Positions 27,026-36,434 of a stretch of 64,000 nt of DNA are shown here, one piece after another. The notes beneath the pieces were generated by a model. That model did not search any database. It had not been told where the DNA came from and saw nothing but the letters and a program-made list of their open reading frames with translations. A program made the position numbers and the translations under genes. The DNA is taken from contig NZ_MTBP01000006.1 in assembly GCF_002911665.1 (NCBI RefSeq), positions 141,763-205,762 on the forward strand. Reading direction: 5' to 3'. This stretch comes from Actinomadura rubteroloni (GTDB lineage: Bacteria > Actinomycetota > Actinomycetes > Streptosporangiales > Streptosporangiaceae). Position 1 is the stretch's first letter. Every line of letters starts with the position of its first letter.

Positions 27026-28078
27026 TCACTGCGCGAATATCTGTACGAAGGCTTGGGCCAGCAGGGCGGGATCATGACGCGGCGCGCCGCCGGGGTCGGC
27101 GACGTCGGCGAGGACGAGCCGGCCGCCGAGCGCGGCGACGGCCTTGTCCAGCGCCTCGGCGTCGTCCACCACGCCCCGGTCGGCGAGGACGACGTCCACC
27201 CGCAGGTCGGGCGCGTGGGCCTGGAGCACTTCCAGATGGTTCTGGGGGGAGAAGTCGTCGGTCTCGCCCGGCTGCGGGACGAGGTTCAGCGCCACGATCC
27301 GGCGGGCGCGGGTGCGCGCCAGCGACCGGGCCAGCGCGGGGACCTTCAGGTGCGGCAGGACGCTCGTGAACCACGACCCCGGGCCGAACACCACCCAGTC
27401 CGCGTCGTCCACGGCGGCCAGGGCCTCGGGGCACGCGGGCGGGTCGGCCGGGACGAGGTCGACGCCGAGCACCGTCCCCGCCGTGCTCGCGCACGCCACC
27501 TGGCCCTTGACCCGCGTGACCACCCCGGGCCGCGCCGGGTCCGCGCCGCGCACCTCGGCGACGATGTCCATCGGGACCGCCGCCATCGGCAGCACCCGGC
27601 CGTGCGCGCCGAGCAGCCGCCCGACCCAGTCCAGGCCCTCCACCGTCGAGCCGACCGGGCCCCCGCGCTCGGCGAGCAGCTCCCACAGCGCCACGATCAG
27701 CAGGTTGCCCACCGCGTGGTCGTGCAGGACGCCGCCGCTGCGGAACCGGTGCTGCACCACGTCCCGCCAGGTCTGGCCCCACTCGTCGTCGCCGCACAGC
27801 GCGGCGAGGGCCATCCGCAGGTCGCCCGGCGGCAGGACGCCCAGCTCGGCGCGCAGCCGTCCGCTGGACCCGCCGTCGTCGGCGACCGTGACGATCCCGG
27901 TCAGCCGGTCGGTGACCCGCCGCAGCGCCGACAGCGCCGCGTACAGCCCGTGCCCGCCGCCGAGCGCCACGACCCTCGGACCCGTGAGCGGACCCGCATC
28001 CTGACCTGAGCCCGGGCCTGGAACCTCCACCGTGCCGTTCGTCTCCTCGTCCCCGACCCGTGCCGGGTCACTGCTCAC
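27026..28078 (-). CDS. yvcK: YvcK/CofD-family gluconeogenesis factor
   Basis: Member of the YvcK family, UDP-GlcNAc-binding proteins needed for growth on gluconeogenic carbon and for envelope synthesis in other bacteria. 350 aa. Family motifs are VVALGGGHGLYAAL near residue 40, VTVADDGGSSGRLR, and FGPGSWFTSVLPHL in the C-terminal half. The GTG overlaps the rapZ stop by 4 bases (GTGA), so the two genes are translationally coupled. Confidence 0.95.
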   Translation of the reverse strand: MSSDPARVGDEETNGTVEVPGPGSGQDAGPLTGPRVVALGGGHGLYAALSALRRVTDRLTGIVTVADDGGSSGRLRAELGVLPPGDLRMALAALCGDDEWGQTWRDVVQHRFRSGGVLHDHAVGNLLIVALWELLAERGGPVGSTVEGLDWVGRLLGAHGRVLPMAAVPMDIVAEVRGADPARPGVVTRVKGQVACASTAGTVLGVDLVPADPPACPEALAAVDDADWVVFGPGSWFTSVLPHLKVPALARSLARTRARRIVALNLVPQPGETDDFSPQNHLEVLQAHAPDLRVDVVLADRGVVDDAEALDKAVAALGGRLVLADVADPGGAPRHDPALLAQAFVQIFAQ

Positions 28079-28953
28079 TCACGGCCGAGGTCACGATGGG
28101 CGACCTGTACCTCGATGCCCTCGTCCCGCAGCCGTGCGGCGATCTGTTCCGCCATGGCCACACTACGGTGTTTGCCGCCCGTACATCCCACGGCGAGCGT
28201 CACGTAGTGCTTGCCCTCCCGGTCGTACCCCGCGGCGAGCAGGCGCAGCACCTCGGTGTAGGCGTCGAGGAACTCCTTGGCGCCGCTTTGCCCGAGGACG
28301 TAGTCGCGGACGTCGGCGTCCCGCCCGGTCTTCGGCCGCAGCTCCGGCACCCAGTGCGGGTTCGGCAGGAACCGGCAGTCGACGACCAGGTCCGCGTCGA
28401 CCGGGAGCCCGTACTTGTAGCCGAACGACACCACGGTCGCGCGCAGGCTCGGCCCGCCGGTGTCGGTCCCGAAGAACGACACGATCTTGGCGCGCAGCTC
28501 GTGGACGTTGAGCCCGCTGGTGTCGATCACCAGGTCGGCCTCGGCGCGCACCTCGCGCACCAGGTCGCGTTCGCGCGCGATGCCGTCCACCAGGCGCCCG
28601 TCGCCCTGCAGCGGGTGCGGACGGCGGACGCTCTCGAAGCGGCGCACCAGGTCCGGGTCGCCCGCCTCCAGGAACACCACCCGGGGATGGACGCCCCTGG
28701 CCTCCAGCTCCGCGATGGCCGTGTGCAGGTCCTCGGTGAACGCCCGGCTCCGGACGTCCACGACCACCGCGATCCGCGGCACCGCGTCCTTCACCCGGCC
28801 GCCGAGATCGGCCATCGTCGCGAGCAGGCCGGGCGGCAGGTTGTCCACCACGAACCAGTCGAGATCCTCCAGCGCCTTGGCGGCGGTGCTGCGCCCCGCG
28901 CCCGACATGCCCGTCACGATCACGATGTCCGGCACGTTGGTGTCCGTCGTCAT
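28075..28953 (-). CDS. rapZ: RapZ-family nucleotide-binding protein
   Basis: P-loop protein of the RapZ (YvcJ) family; in E. coli RapZ controls glucosamine-6-phosphate synthase through small RNAs, while the actinobacterial role is not settled. From ATG 28953 it is 292 aa with Walker A GMSGAGRS (15-22) and the C-terminal family motifs VTLAVGCTGGKHRSVAMAE. GGGGGAAG precedes this ATG; a GTG 14 codons upstream is possible. It overlaps yvcK by 4 bases and slightly precedes the uvrC stop. Confidence 0.95.
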   Translation of the reverse strand: MTTDTNVPDIVIVTGMSGAGRSTAAKALEDLDWFVVDNLPPGLLATMADLGGRVKDAVPRIAVVVDVRSRAFTEDLHTAIAELEARGVHPRVVFLEAGDPDLVRRFESVRRPHPLQGDGRLVDGIARERDLVREVRAEADLVIDTSGLNVHELRAKIVSFFGTDTGGPSLRATVVSFGYKYGLPVDADLVVDCRFLPNPHWVPELRPKTGRDADVRDYVLGQSGAKEFLDAYTEVLRLLAAGYDREGKHYVTLAVGCTGGKHRSVAMAEQIAARLRDEGIEVQVAHRDLGRE

Positions 28954-28966
28954 TGTGCTTCCCCCG

Positions 28967-30964
28967 TCAGCCGTCAGAACCCCGTGCGTCCCCACCGGAC
29001 CCCGGCCGCCCTCCGGCGGCCGGGACCGTCCCGCCGTGCAGCGCCGCCGCGATCGTCTCGGCGCTGCGCGCCCCGATGCCCGGCACCTCCGCGATCTGCT
29101 CGGGCGTCGCCGCGCGCAGCCGCTTCACCGACCCGAAGTGCTTGAGCAGCGCCGTCCGCCGGGCCGGGCCGAGCCCGGGGACGCCGTCCAGCTCGCTCGC
29201 CGTCATCGCCTTGGACCGGCGCTGGCGGTGGAACGTGATCGCGAACCGGTGCGCCTCGTCGCGCACCCGCTGGACGAGGTACATGCCCTCGCTGTTGCGC
29301 GGCAGGATCACCGGGTCGTCGTCCCCCGGCAGCCACAGCTCCTCCAGCCGTTTGGCGATGCCCGCGACCGCGACGTCCTCGACGCCCAGCTCGTCCAGCG
29401 CCCGCTGTGCCGCCGCGACCTGCGGCGGGCCGCCGTCGACCAGGACGAGGTTCGGCGGGTAGGCGAACTTGCGCGGCCGGCCGGTCTCCGGGTCGACGGG
29501 GCCGTGCGCGCCCACCTCGGTCTCGTCGGGGTCGCCGAGGACGTCCAGCTCGCCCGTCTTCTCCCGCTCGGCCAGATAACGGCGGAACCGGCGAGTGATC
29601 ACCTCGTGGATCGAGCGGACGTCGTCCTGCCCCTCGACCGCCTTGATCGTGAACCGGCGGTACTCGGACTTGCGGGCCAGGCCGTCCTCGAACACGACCA
29701 TCGACGCGACCACGTTCGTGCCCTGGAGGTTCGACACGTCGTAGCACTCGATCCGCAGCGGCGCGTCGTCCAGCTCCAGCGCGTCCTGGATCTCCTGGAG
29801 CGCGCGGCTGCGGGTCGTGAGGTCGCTCGCGCGGCGCGTCTTGTGCTGCTTCAACGCCTCCAGCGCGTTGCGCTCCACCGTCTCCAGCAGGGTCTTCTTG
29901 TCGCCGCGCCGGGGCACGCGCAGCCCCACCGGGCCGCCGCGCTGCTCGCCGAGCAGCTCCGCCATCGCCGCGTGGTCGGGCGGCAGCTCGGGGACGAGCA
30001 CCTCGCGCGGGATCCCCTGCCCGTCCTCGGCCTCGGCGTAGATCTGCATGAGGAACTGCTCCACGAGGTCGCCGGTGGTGACGTCCTCCACCTTGTCGAC
30101 CACCCAGCCGCGCCGGCCCCGGATCCGGCCGCCGCGCACGTAGAACACCTGGACTGCGGCTTCCAGCTCGTCCTGCGCGAACGCGACCATGTCGCAGTCG
30201 GTGCTGTCGCCGAAGACGACCGTCTGCTTCTCCAGGGCCCGCTCCAGCGCGCGGACGTCGTCGCGCAGCCGGGCCGCGCGCTCGTACTCCTGCGACGCGG
30301 CGGCCTCGCGCATGTCGCGTTCGAGGCGGCGGATGAACCGGGTCGTGTTGCCCGCCATGAAGTCGCTGAACTCCTCGGCTAGCAGCCGGTGCTCGTCCGG
30401 GGAGACCCGCCCGACGCACGGCGCCGAGCACTTGTCGATGTAGCCGAGCAGGCACGGCCGGTCGAGCTGGTGCTGCCGCTTGAACACCCCCGCGCTGCAC
30501 GTCCGCACCGGGAAGACGCGCAGGAGCTGGTCGACGGTCTCGCGGATCGCCCACGCGTGCGAGTACGGCCCGAAGTAGCGGACGCCCCGGCGCTTGGCCC
30601 CCCGCATCACCATGACGCGCGGGAACTCCTCGTTCAGCGTCACCGCGAGGTAGGGGTAGGACTTGTCGTCGCGGTACCGGACGTTGAACCGGGGGTCGAA
30701 CTCCTTGATCCAGGAGTATTCGAGCTGGAGCGCCTCGACCTCGGTGCCGACGACCGTCCAGTCCACGCGGGCGGCGGTCTGGAGCATCGTCTGGGTGCGC
30801 GGGTGCAGGCCCGCGAAGTCGGCGAAGTAGGAGTTCAGGCGGGACCGCAGGCTCTTGGCCTTGCCCACGTAGACGACCCGCCCGCCCGCGTCGCGGAAGC
30901 GGTAGACGCCGGGATCCTCGGGGATGGATCCCGGTGCGGGTCGGTAGGTCGCCGGATCTGCCAC
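28967..30964 (-). CDS. uvrC: Excinuclease ABC subunit C
   Basis: Makes the two incisions flanking DNA damage after UvrA/UvrB recognition. About 665 aa from GTG 30964. The GIY-YIG nuclease domain is at the N-terminus (PGVYRFRDAGGRVVYVGKAKSLRSRL), a cysteine cluster CLLGYIDKCSAPCVG follows, then the UVR motif, the RNase H-like endonuclease half (NLVLVDGGPPQ), and a C-terminal helix-hairpin-helix pair (LDGVPGLGPARR, IAEVPGIGARSA). TACGCT lies 7 bases before the GTG with no RBS, so a leaderless transcript is likely; a TTG at 30994 is the alternative start. Confidence 0.96.
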   Translation of the reverse strand: MADPATYRPAPGSIPEDPGVYRFRDAGGRVVYVGKAKSLRSRLNSYFADFAGLHPRTQTMLQTAARVDWTVVGTEVEALQLEYSWIKEFDPRFNVRYRDDKSYPYLAVTLNEEFPRVMVMRGAKRRGVRYFGPYSHAWAIRETVDQLLRVFPVRTCSAGVFKRQHQLDRPCLLGYIDKCSAPCVGRVSPDEHRLLAEEFSDFMAGNTTRFIRRLERDMREAAASQEYERAARLRDDVRALERALEKQTVVFGDSTDCDMVAFAQDELEAAVQVFYVRGGRIRGRRGWVVDKVEDVTTGDLVEQFLMQIYAEAEDGQGIPREVLVPELPPDHAAMAELLGEQRGGPVGLRVPRRGDKKTLLETVERNALEALKQHKTRRASDLTTRSRALQEIQDALELDDAPLRIECYDVSNLQGTNVVASMVVFEDGLARKSEYRRFTIKAVEGQDDVRSIHEVITRRFRRYLAEREKTGELDVLGDPDETEVGAHGPVDPETGRPRKFAYPPNLVLVDGGPPQVAAAQRALDELGVEDVAVAGIAKRLEELWLPGDDDPVILPRNSEGMYLVQRVRDEAHRFAITFHRQRRSKAMTASELDGVPGLGPARRTALLKHFGSVKRLRAATPEQIAEVPGIGARSAETIAAALHGGTVPAAGGRPGSGGDARGSDG

Positions 30965-31043
30965 GCTCGCAAGCGTAGTCGGCGCCGCCGACAATCGCGG
31001 CTCCCCGGCGGGCCGCCGGGGAGCGGCCCGCCGGACTCCGCGC

Positions 31044-31472
31044 TCAGGCGACGACGATGGCGTCGCCCTTGACCTGCACCGGGTACTCCTTCAGCGGCCG
31101 GTTCGCCGGCCCGTGCTGCACCGACCCGTCGGCGATCTTGAACTCGCTGCCGTGGCACGGGCAGTGGATCGCCCCGCCCGTCACCTTGTCGGTGAGGCAG
31201 CCCTGGTGGGTGCACGTCGCGTCGAACGCCTTGTAGGTCCCGGCCGTCGGCTGGGTGACCACCAGCTTCGCCTGCTGGTTGATCACCCCGCCGCCGACCG
31301 GGACCTCGGCGGTCTTCGCGATCTCGGTCCCGCGCAGTTCGGTCGCGGACTTGGCGGGCTTGTCGTCGCTAGGGCCGCAGCCCGCCAGCACCGCCGCCGC
31401 GCCGAACGCCCCGGCGCCGCACAGCACCGTCCGCCGCGTCGCCGGTGTCCCGGCCGTCACATCGTCGTTCAT
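31044..31472 (-). CDS. Rieske 2Fe-2S lipoprotein with Tat-like signal
   Basis: Membrane-anchored electron carrier on the outer face of the membrane. About 142 aa. The signal region TRRTVLCGAGAFGAAAVLAGC combines a twin-arginine motif with a lipobox. Rieske box 1 CTHQGC and box 2 CPCHGS supply the cluster ligands C87, H89, C104 and H107, with C92/C106 for the disulfide. The redox partner is not visible. ATG 31472 has AGGA 11 bases upstream; ATG 31481 is the alternative. It is adjacent to uvrC and uvrA without being part of the repair system. Confidence 0.92.
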   Translation of the reverse strand: MNDDVTAGTPATRRTVLCGAGAFGAAAVLAGCGPSDDKPAKSATELRGTEIAKTAEVPVGGGVINQQAKLVVTQPTAGTYKAFDATCTHQGCLTDKVTGGAIHCPCHGSEFKIADGSVQHGPANRPLKEYPVQVKGDAIVVA

Positions 31473-31509
31473 GGGACACATGATCCTGCACGCGGGGCGC
31501 GGAACGGGA

Positions 31510-34347
31510 TCAGAGGCCCATCTTGGCGAGGAACTGGCCGGTGTGGCTGGCCTCGACGCGGGCGACGTCCTCCGGGGTGCCGGTCGCGACGACGGTGCCG
31601 CCGCGCGAGCCGCCCTCGGGGCCCATGTCGACGATCCAGTCCGCCGTCTTGATCACGTCCAGGTTGTGCTCGATGACGAGGACGGTGTTGCCCTTGTCCA
31701 CCAGGCCGTTCAGCACGCCGAGCAGCTTGCGGATGTCCTCGAAGTGCAGGCCGGTCGTCGGCTCGTCCAGGACGTAGATGGTGCGTCCGGTCGAGCGCTT
31801 CTGCAGTTCGGCGGCCAGCTTCACGCGCTGCGCCTCGCCGCCCGACAGCGTCGGCGCGGGCTGCCCGAGCCGGACGTACCCGAGCCCGACGTCGTTCAGC
31901 GTCTTCAGGTGCCGGTGGATCGCGGTGATCGGCTCGAAGAACACCGCCGCCTCCTCGATCGGCATGTCGAGGACCTCGGAGATCGTCTTCCCCTTGTAGT
32001 GGACCTCCAGCGTCTCGCGGTTGTAGCGCGCCCCGTGGCACACCTCGCACGGCACGTAGACGTCCGGCAGGAAGTTCATCTCGATCTTGATCGTGCCGTC
32101 GCCGGAGCAGTTCTCGCACCGGCCGCCCTTGACGTTGAACGAGAACCGGCCCGGCTGGTAGCCGCGCACCTTGGCCTCGGTCGTCTGCGCGAACAGCTTG
32201 CGGACGTGGTCGAACACGCCGGTGTAGGTCGCCGGGTTGGAGCGCGGGGTGCGGCCGATCGGCGACTGGTCGACGTGGACGACCTTGTCGAGCTGGTCGA
32301 TCCCGGTGACGCGGCGGTGCTTGCCCGGGACGGTCCGGGCGCCGTTGAGCTGCTTGGCCAGCGAGTTGTAGAGGATGTCGTTGACCAGCGTCGACTTGCC
32401 CGAGCCCGACACGCCGGTCACGGCCGTGAGCACGCCGAGCGGGAACGACACGTCCACGTTGCGCAGGTTGTTCTGCTGCGCGCCCTTGACCGTGATCTCG
32501 CGGCCCTTCTGGCGCGGGCGGCGGACCTCGGGCCTCTCGATCGTCCGGCGGCCCGACAGGTACGCGCCGGTCAGGGACCGCTCGCTGGCGCGCAGGTCCT
32601 CCACCGTGCCGGACACGACGACCTCGCCGCCGTGCTCGCCCGCGCGGGGGCCGATGTCCACGATCCAGTCGGCGGCGGCGATGGTGTCCTCGTCGTGCTC
32701 GACGACGATGAGCGTGTTGCCCATGTCCCGCAGCCGCAGCAGCGTCTCCAGGAGCCGGTGGTTGTCGCGCTGGTGCAGGCCGATCGACGGCTCGTCCAGC
32801 ACGTACAGGACGCCGACCAGCCCGGAGCCGATCTGGGTCGCGAGGCGGATGCGCTGCGCCTCGCCGCCCGCCAGCGTCGCGGACGCGCGGTCGAGCGTGA
32901 GGTAGTCCAGGCCGACGTCCAGCAGGAAGCCGAGGCGCGCGTTGATCTCCTTCAGCACGCGCTCGGCGATGTGCTTCTCGCGCTCGTTCAGCTCCAGCGA
33001 CAGCAGGAACTTCGCGCACTCCCCGATCGGCATCCCGGCGATCTCGGCGATCGACCGGCCGCCCATCGTGACGGCGAGGACGTACGGCTTGAGCCTGGCC
33101 CCCTCGCACGTCGGGCACGGGATCTCCCGCATGTAGCCCTCGAACTTCTCCCGGCTGGAGTCGCTCTCGGACTCGGAGTGGCGGCGCTGGATGTAGGGGA
33201 TCACGCCCTCGAACGCGGTGTAGTACGACCGGGTGCGGCCGTACCGGTTCTTGTAGCGGACGTGCACCTGCGTCTCGTGCCCGTTCAGGACGGCCCGGCG
33301 CGCCTTGAGCGGCAGCTTGTGCCAGGGCGTCCCGAGGTCGAAGCCGAGCGCGTCGCCGAGGGCCGCCAGCAGCCGCAGGAAGTAGTCGCTGACGTGCCCG
33401 CCCGACCACGGCTGGACGGCCCCGTCGGCGAGGGACAGCTCGGGGTCGGGGACGACCAGCTCCGGGTCCACCTCCATGCGGGTGCCGAGGCCGGTGCAGT
33501 CGGGGCAGGCGCCGTAGGGCGAGTTGAAGGAGAAGGAGCGCGGCTCCAGCTCGTCGAACGACAGGTCGTCGTAGGGGCAGTAGAGGTGCTCGGAGTACAT
33601 CCGGGTGCGGTTCTCGTCGTCCTCGGCGAGGTCCACGAAGTCGAGGACGATCGTGCCGCCGGACAGGCCGAGCGCGGTCTCCACCGAGTCGGCGAGGCGC
33701 TGGCGCGCGGACTCCTTGACCGACAGCCGGTCCACCACGACCGAGATGTCGTGCTTCTCCTGCTTCTTGAGCGTCGGGGGCTCGTCCAGCCGGACGGTCG
33801 CGCCGTCCACGATCGCCCGCGAGTAGCCCTTGGACTGCAGCTCCCGGAACAGCTCCAGGTACTCGCCCTTGCGGCCCCGGATCACCGGCGCGAGCACCTG
33901 GAAGCGGGTGCCCTCGCCGAGCTCCAGCACACGGTCCACGATCTGCTGCGGGGCCTGGCGGCTGATCGGACGGGCGCACACCGGGCAGTGCGGGTGCCCG
34001 ATGCGCGCGTAGAGCAGGCGCAGGTAGTCGTAGACCTCGGTGATCGTCCCGACGGTCGACCGGGGGTTCTTGCTCGTGGACTTCTGGTCGATCGACACGG
34101 CCGGGGACAGGCCCTCGATGAAGTCGACGTCCGGCTTGTCCATCTGGCCGAGGAACTGCCGGGCGTAGGCCGACAGCGACTCGACGTACCGGCGCTGCCC
34201 CTCGGCGAAGATCGTGTCGAACGCCAGACTCGACTTCCCGGAGCCGGAGAGCCCGGTGAACACGATCATGGCGTCCCGCGGCAGGTCGAGCGAGACGTCC
34301 TTCAGGTTGTGCTCGCGTGCTCCACGCACGATGAGTCGGTCATGCAC
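31510..34347 (-). CDS. uvrA: Excinuclease ABC subunit A
   Basis: Damage-sensing ATPase of nucleotide-excision repair; forms a dimer and loads UvrB. 945 aa, normal. Two ABC modules are complete: Walker A GLSGSGKS at 32-39 and GVSGSGKS in the second half, signatures TLAGGEAQRIRLA and TLSGGEAQRVKLA, and Walker B VLYVLDEPSIGLH and IYVLDEPTTGLH. The C-terminal zinc finger CENCSGDG...CEVCHG is intact. A LexA-like box lies 121 bases upstream (34468-34483), which agrees with SOS control of uvrA in related bacteria. Confidence 0.98.
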   Translation of the reverse strand: MHDRLIVRGAREHNLKDVSLDLPRDAMIVFTGLSGSGKSSLAFDTIFAEGQRRYVESLSAYARQFLGQMDKPDVDFIEGLSPAVSIDQKSTSKNPRSTVGTITEVYDYLRLLYARIGHPHCPVCARPISRQAPQQIVDRVLELGEGTRFQVLAPVIRGRKGEYLELFRELQSKGYSRAIVDGATVRLDEPPTLKKQEKHDISVVVDRLSVKESARQRLADSVETALGLSGGTIVLDFVDLAEDDENRTRMYSEHLYCPYDDLSFDELEPRSFSFNSPYGACPDCTGLGTRMEVDPELVVPDPELSLADGAVQPWSGGHVSDYFLRLLAALGDALGFDLGTPWHKLPLKARRAVLNGHETQVHVRYKNRYGRTRSYYTAFEGVIPYIQRRHSESESDSSREKFEGYMREIPCPTCEGARLKPYVLAVTMGGRSIAEIAGMPIGECAKFLLSLELNEREKHIAERVLKEINARLGFLLDVGLDYLTLDRASATLAGGEAQRIRLATQIGSGLVGVLYVLDEPSIGLHQRDNHRLLETLLRLRDMGNTLIVVEHDEDTIAAADWIVDIGPRAGEHGGEVVVSGTVEDLRASERSLTGAYLSGRRTIERPEVRRPRQKGREITVKGAQQNNLRNVDVSFPLGVLTAVTGVSGSGKSTLVNDILYNSLAKQLNGARTVPGKHRRVTGIDQLDKVVHVDQSPIGRTPRSNPATYTGVFDHVRKLFAQTTEAKVRGYQPGRFSFNVKGGRCENCSGDGTIKIEMNFLPDVYVPCEVCHGARYNRETLEVHYKGKTISEVLDMPIEEAAVFFEPITAIHRHLKTLNDVGLGYVRLGQPAPTLSGGEAQRVKLAAELQKRSTGRTIYVLDEPTTGLHFEDIRKLLGVLNGLVDKGNTVLVIEHNLDVIKTADWIVDMGPEGGSRGGTVVATGTPEDVARVEASHTGQFLAKMGL

Positions 34348-34467
34348 GGCGGTGGCTTCCGGTTCTCTGGTGGGGCGCCGACGGCGCGTCGGCGCGCGTC
34401 CCGTTCACGGCGGCGAGGAGAGACTCCCCCGCCATAGCTAACAGCGGCATCGGCCGCTTCATTTCGA

Positions 34468-34483
34468 CCGTACACGTGTTCGA
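34468..34483 (-). promoter_or_regulatory. Candidate LexA (SOS) box upstream of uvrA
   Basis: On the minus strand TCGAAC-ACGT-GTACGG matches the Gram-positive/actinobacterial SOS box TCGAAC-N4-GTTCGA at 10 of 12 defined positions, with one perfect half-site. It sits 121 bases before the uvrA start. Confidence 0.5.
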
Positions 34484-34522
34484 ACACCACTTGCCACCGG
34501 AACGGGCGCGGGGCTCGTCCCG

Positions 34523-35134
34523 TCACAGCCGCGCCCGGCCCTCCCGCAGGTCGTCGGGGGTGAGCAGCCAGCACAGGTCGCGGCCGGTGTCGCCGGGGGC
34601 CGCGGGCGGACGCTCGACCGTCCGTTCGAGCAGGAACCCGAGCCGGCGCGCGACCGAGGCGCTGGAGTCGTTGGCCGCGTCGCACCGGATCTCGACGCGC
34701 TCGACGCCGGGGTCGGCGAACGCCGCCCGGACCAGCGCCGCCGCGACCCGGGTCGCGATGCCCCGGCCGGTGTAGGCGGAGTGGACCCAGTAACCGATCT
34801 CACACGTCACGGGCGGGCGGACGTGCAGGACCGTGCCACCGAGCACCGGAGCGCCGTCCCGGTCGCCGCCCGCCGCGAAGATCCCGTAGGCGAACTCCGT
34901 CCCGTCGGCCCAGAGGCGGTCCCGCTCGGCGAGGTAGGCCGCGTGGTCGGCCTCGGCCGGCAGGTCCGCCGCCCAGGCCATCCACTCGTGCAGTTCGGCG
35001 AAGGACTCCTTGACGGCCTGGTCGAGGGCGCCGGCGTCGGACGGCCGCCAGCGGCGCACGACGAGGTCGTCCAGCACGATCCGTTCGGGCGGCCGGTCGG
35101 TGAGCGGTGCGGCGTCCATTCCCCCATCGTGCAC
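34523..35134 (-). CDS. GNAT-family acetyltransferase (RimJ/RimL type)
   Basis: 203-aa N-acetyltransferase. RIVLDDLVVRRWRPSDAGAL is the usual N-terminal strand, FAELHEWMAWA resembles RimJ/RimL-type proteins, and EIGYWVHSAYTGRGIATRVAAALVRAAF carries the acetyl-CoA loop (TGRGIA). GTG 35134 is preferred because GGGAGG lies 5 bases upstream; ATG 35119 is in frame. The substrate is unknown. It precedes uvrA on the same strand, with the uvrA promoter region in between. Confidence 0.9.
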   Translation of the reverse strand: MHDGGMDAAPLTDRPPERIVLDDLVVRRWRPSDAGALDQAVKESFAELHEWMAWAADLPAEADHAAYLAERDRLWADGTEFAYGIFAAGGDRDGAPVLGGTVLHVRPPVTCEIGYWVHSAYTGRGIATRVAAALVRAAFADPGVERVEIRCDAANDSSASVARRLGFLLERTVERPPAAPGDTGRDLCWLLTPDDLREGRARL

Positions 35135-35350
35135 AGCGGCCTCCCGAGTCGCGACCCATTAACGGCGGTCCCACCGCACTTCCCGGGGAACGATCTCTCA
35201 CACCGCTGGAACGCTCTCTTCCGCTCGGGCACCGGACGCGCGTGATTTTCCGCACCGTACGCCGCGAACGGGACGCAGCCGGGGACGCGGCGGCGCGGGC
35301 GATGCGCGAGGATGGGCGCTGTCCGCCACGGGACCTCGACGGGAGGGACG

Positions 35351-36016
35351 ATGACCTACACCGGAGACGTCGCGGTCGGCGGCGCGCCCGGCGTCCGCGA
35401 GCTGCCCGGCCTGACGATCACCAAGGCCGCGGTCGGTCCGTACGACAACAACGCCTACCTGCTGCGGTGCGCCGCGACGGGCGAGCAGCTCCTCATCGAC
35501 GCGGCCAACGAGGCGTCCCGGCTGCTCGGCCTGCTCGGCGGGGGGCCGCTCGCGCGGATCGTCACGACGCACCGCCACCAGGACCACTGGGAGGCGCTCG
35601 CGGAGGTGGTCGCGGCGACGGGCGCGCCGGTCACCGCGCACCCGTTCGACGCCGAGCCGTTGCCCGTCCCGGTGACGGCGCCGGTCGAGGACGGCGACAC
35701 GTTCACGTTCGGCGCGGTGACGCTGGAGGTGATCCACCTGCGCGGCCACACGCCGGGGTCGATCGCGCTGCTGTACGACGCGGACGGGTCGTCGTCCGGG
35801 CACCCGCACCTGTTCACCGGGGACAGCCTGTTCCCCGGCGGGGTCGGGAACACCTGGGGCGACCCGACGCGGTTCGCGCGGCTGCTCGCGGACGTCGAGG
35901 AGCGCGTGTTCGACCGCCTCCCCGACGCGACCTGGTTCTATCCGGGCCACGGCAAGGACTCCACGCTCGGCCGGGAGCGGCCGTCGCTGCCGGAGTGGCG
36001 CGCGCGGGGCTGGTGA
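35351..36016 (+). CDS. Metallo-beta-lactamase-fold hydrolase (glyoxalase II-like)
   Basis: 221 aa, ATG 35351 with GGGAGGG upstream. The metal-binding motif is present as THRHQDHW (about residues 74-79 hold the HxHxDH core), followed by HLRGHTPGSIALLY, FTGDSLFPGGVGNTWGD and the C-terminal FYPGHGKD, all positions expected in glyoxalase II-like enzymes. Similar genes lie next to uvrA in mycobacteria. The substrate is not known. A bidirectional-looking hairpin follows. Confidence 0.92.
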   Translation: MTYTGDVAVGGAPGVRELPGLTITKAAVGPYDNNAYLLRCAATGEQLLIDAANEASRLLGLLGGGPLARIVTTHRHQDHWEALAEVVAATGAPVTAHPFDAEPLPVPVTAPVEDGDTFTFGAVTLEVIHLRGHTPGSIALLYDADGSSSGHPHLFTGDSLFPGGVGNTWGDPTRFARLLADVEERVFDRLPDATWFYPGHGKDSTLGRERPSLPEWRARGW

Positions 36017-36035
36017 CGGTCCCCCGACGGCGCGC

Positions 36036-36063
36036 GGCCCGCGTGCGGCGGTGCACGCGGGCC
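36036..36063. terminator. Bidirectional terminator hairpin
   Basis: Perfect 11-bp arms 36036-36046 and 36053-36063 with a 6-base loop, between the convergent metallo-hydrolase and GPGG small-protein genes. Confidence 0.7.
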
Positions 36064-36096
36064 GTTCGCGGAGGCGGCGCCGCGAGGGCGCCGGGG

Positions 36097-36243
36097 TCAG
36101 TGGAAGATGCTGACGCCTCCCGGGCCGACGAGCAGGCCCACGACGATGAGGACGATGCCCCAGAGCAGTTCGCGCCGGGCGAGGATCACGTAGATGCCCC
36201 CGACGACCAGGATGACGGCGATGAGCCACAGAATGAATGCCAT
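36097..36243 (-). CDS. GPGG-motif small membrane protein (48 aa)
   Basis: A 48-codon frame with an ATG at 36243, beginning MAFILWLIAVILVVGGIYVI and ending with GPGGVSIFH. Two hydrophobic segments (about 3-20 and 25-40) flank a short RRELLW loop, so it should be a hairpin membrane protein. The same C-terminal GPGGVS-x-FH ending is found in many actinobacterial microproteins, which supports real coding. The function is unknown. Upstream there is a short palindrome AGGGC-AAAA-GCCCT (36285-36298) next to a TTGACC hexamer on the minus strand, a possible promoter/operator. Confidence 0.85.
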   Translation of the reverse strand: MAFILWLIAVILVVGGIYVILARRELLWGIVLIVVGLLVGPGGVSIFH

Positions 36244-36434
36244 GCGGCAACGAGTCCCCGTTAGGAAAAGGATCAAACAGACCTAGGGCAAAAGCCCTGG
36301 TCAAGGCCTGTTTCGCAGCGGCGGTTCACGGACCGAACGGACAGATTCCCCTGGCTCCGGGCAGACGTGCGGGCGGCCCGCGGCGTAGGGTCGCGGGCGG
36401 CGTGCGTCCGGCACGTCCGGAAGGCGGGGGTTCC

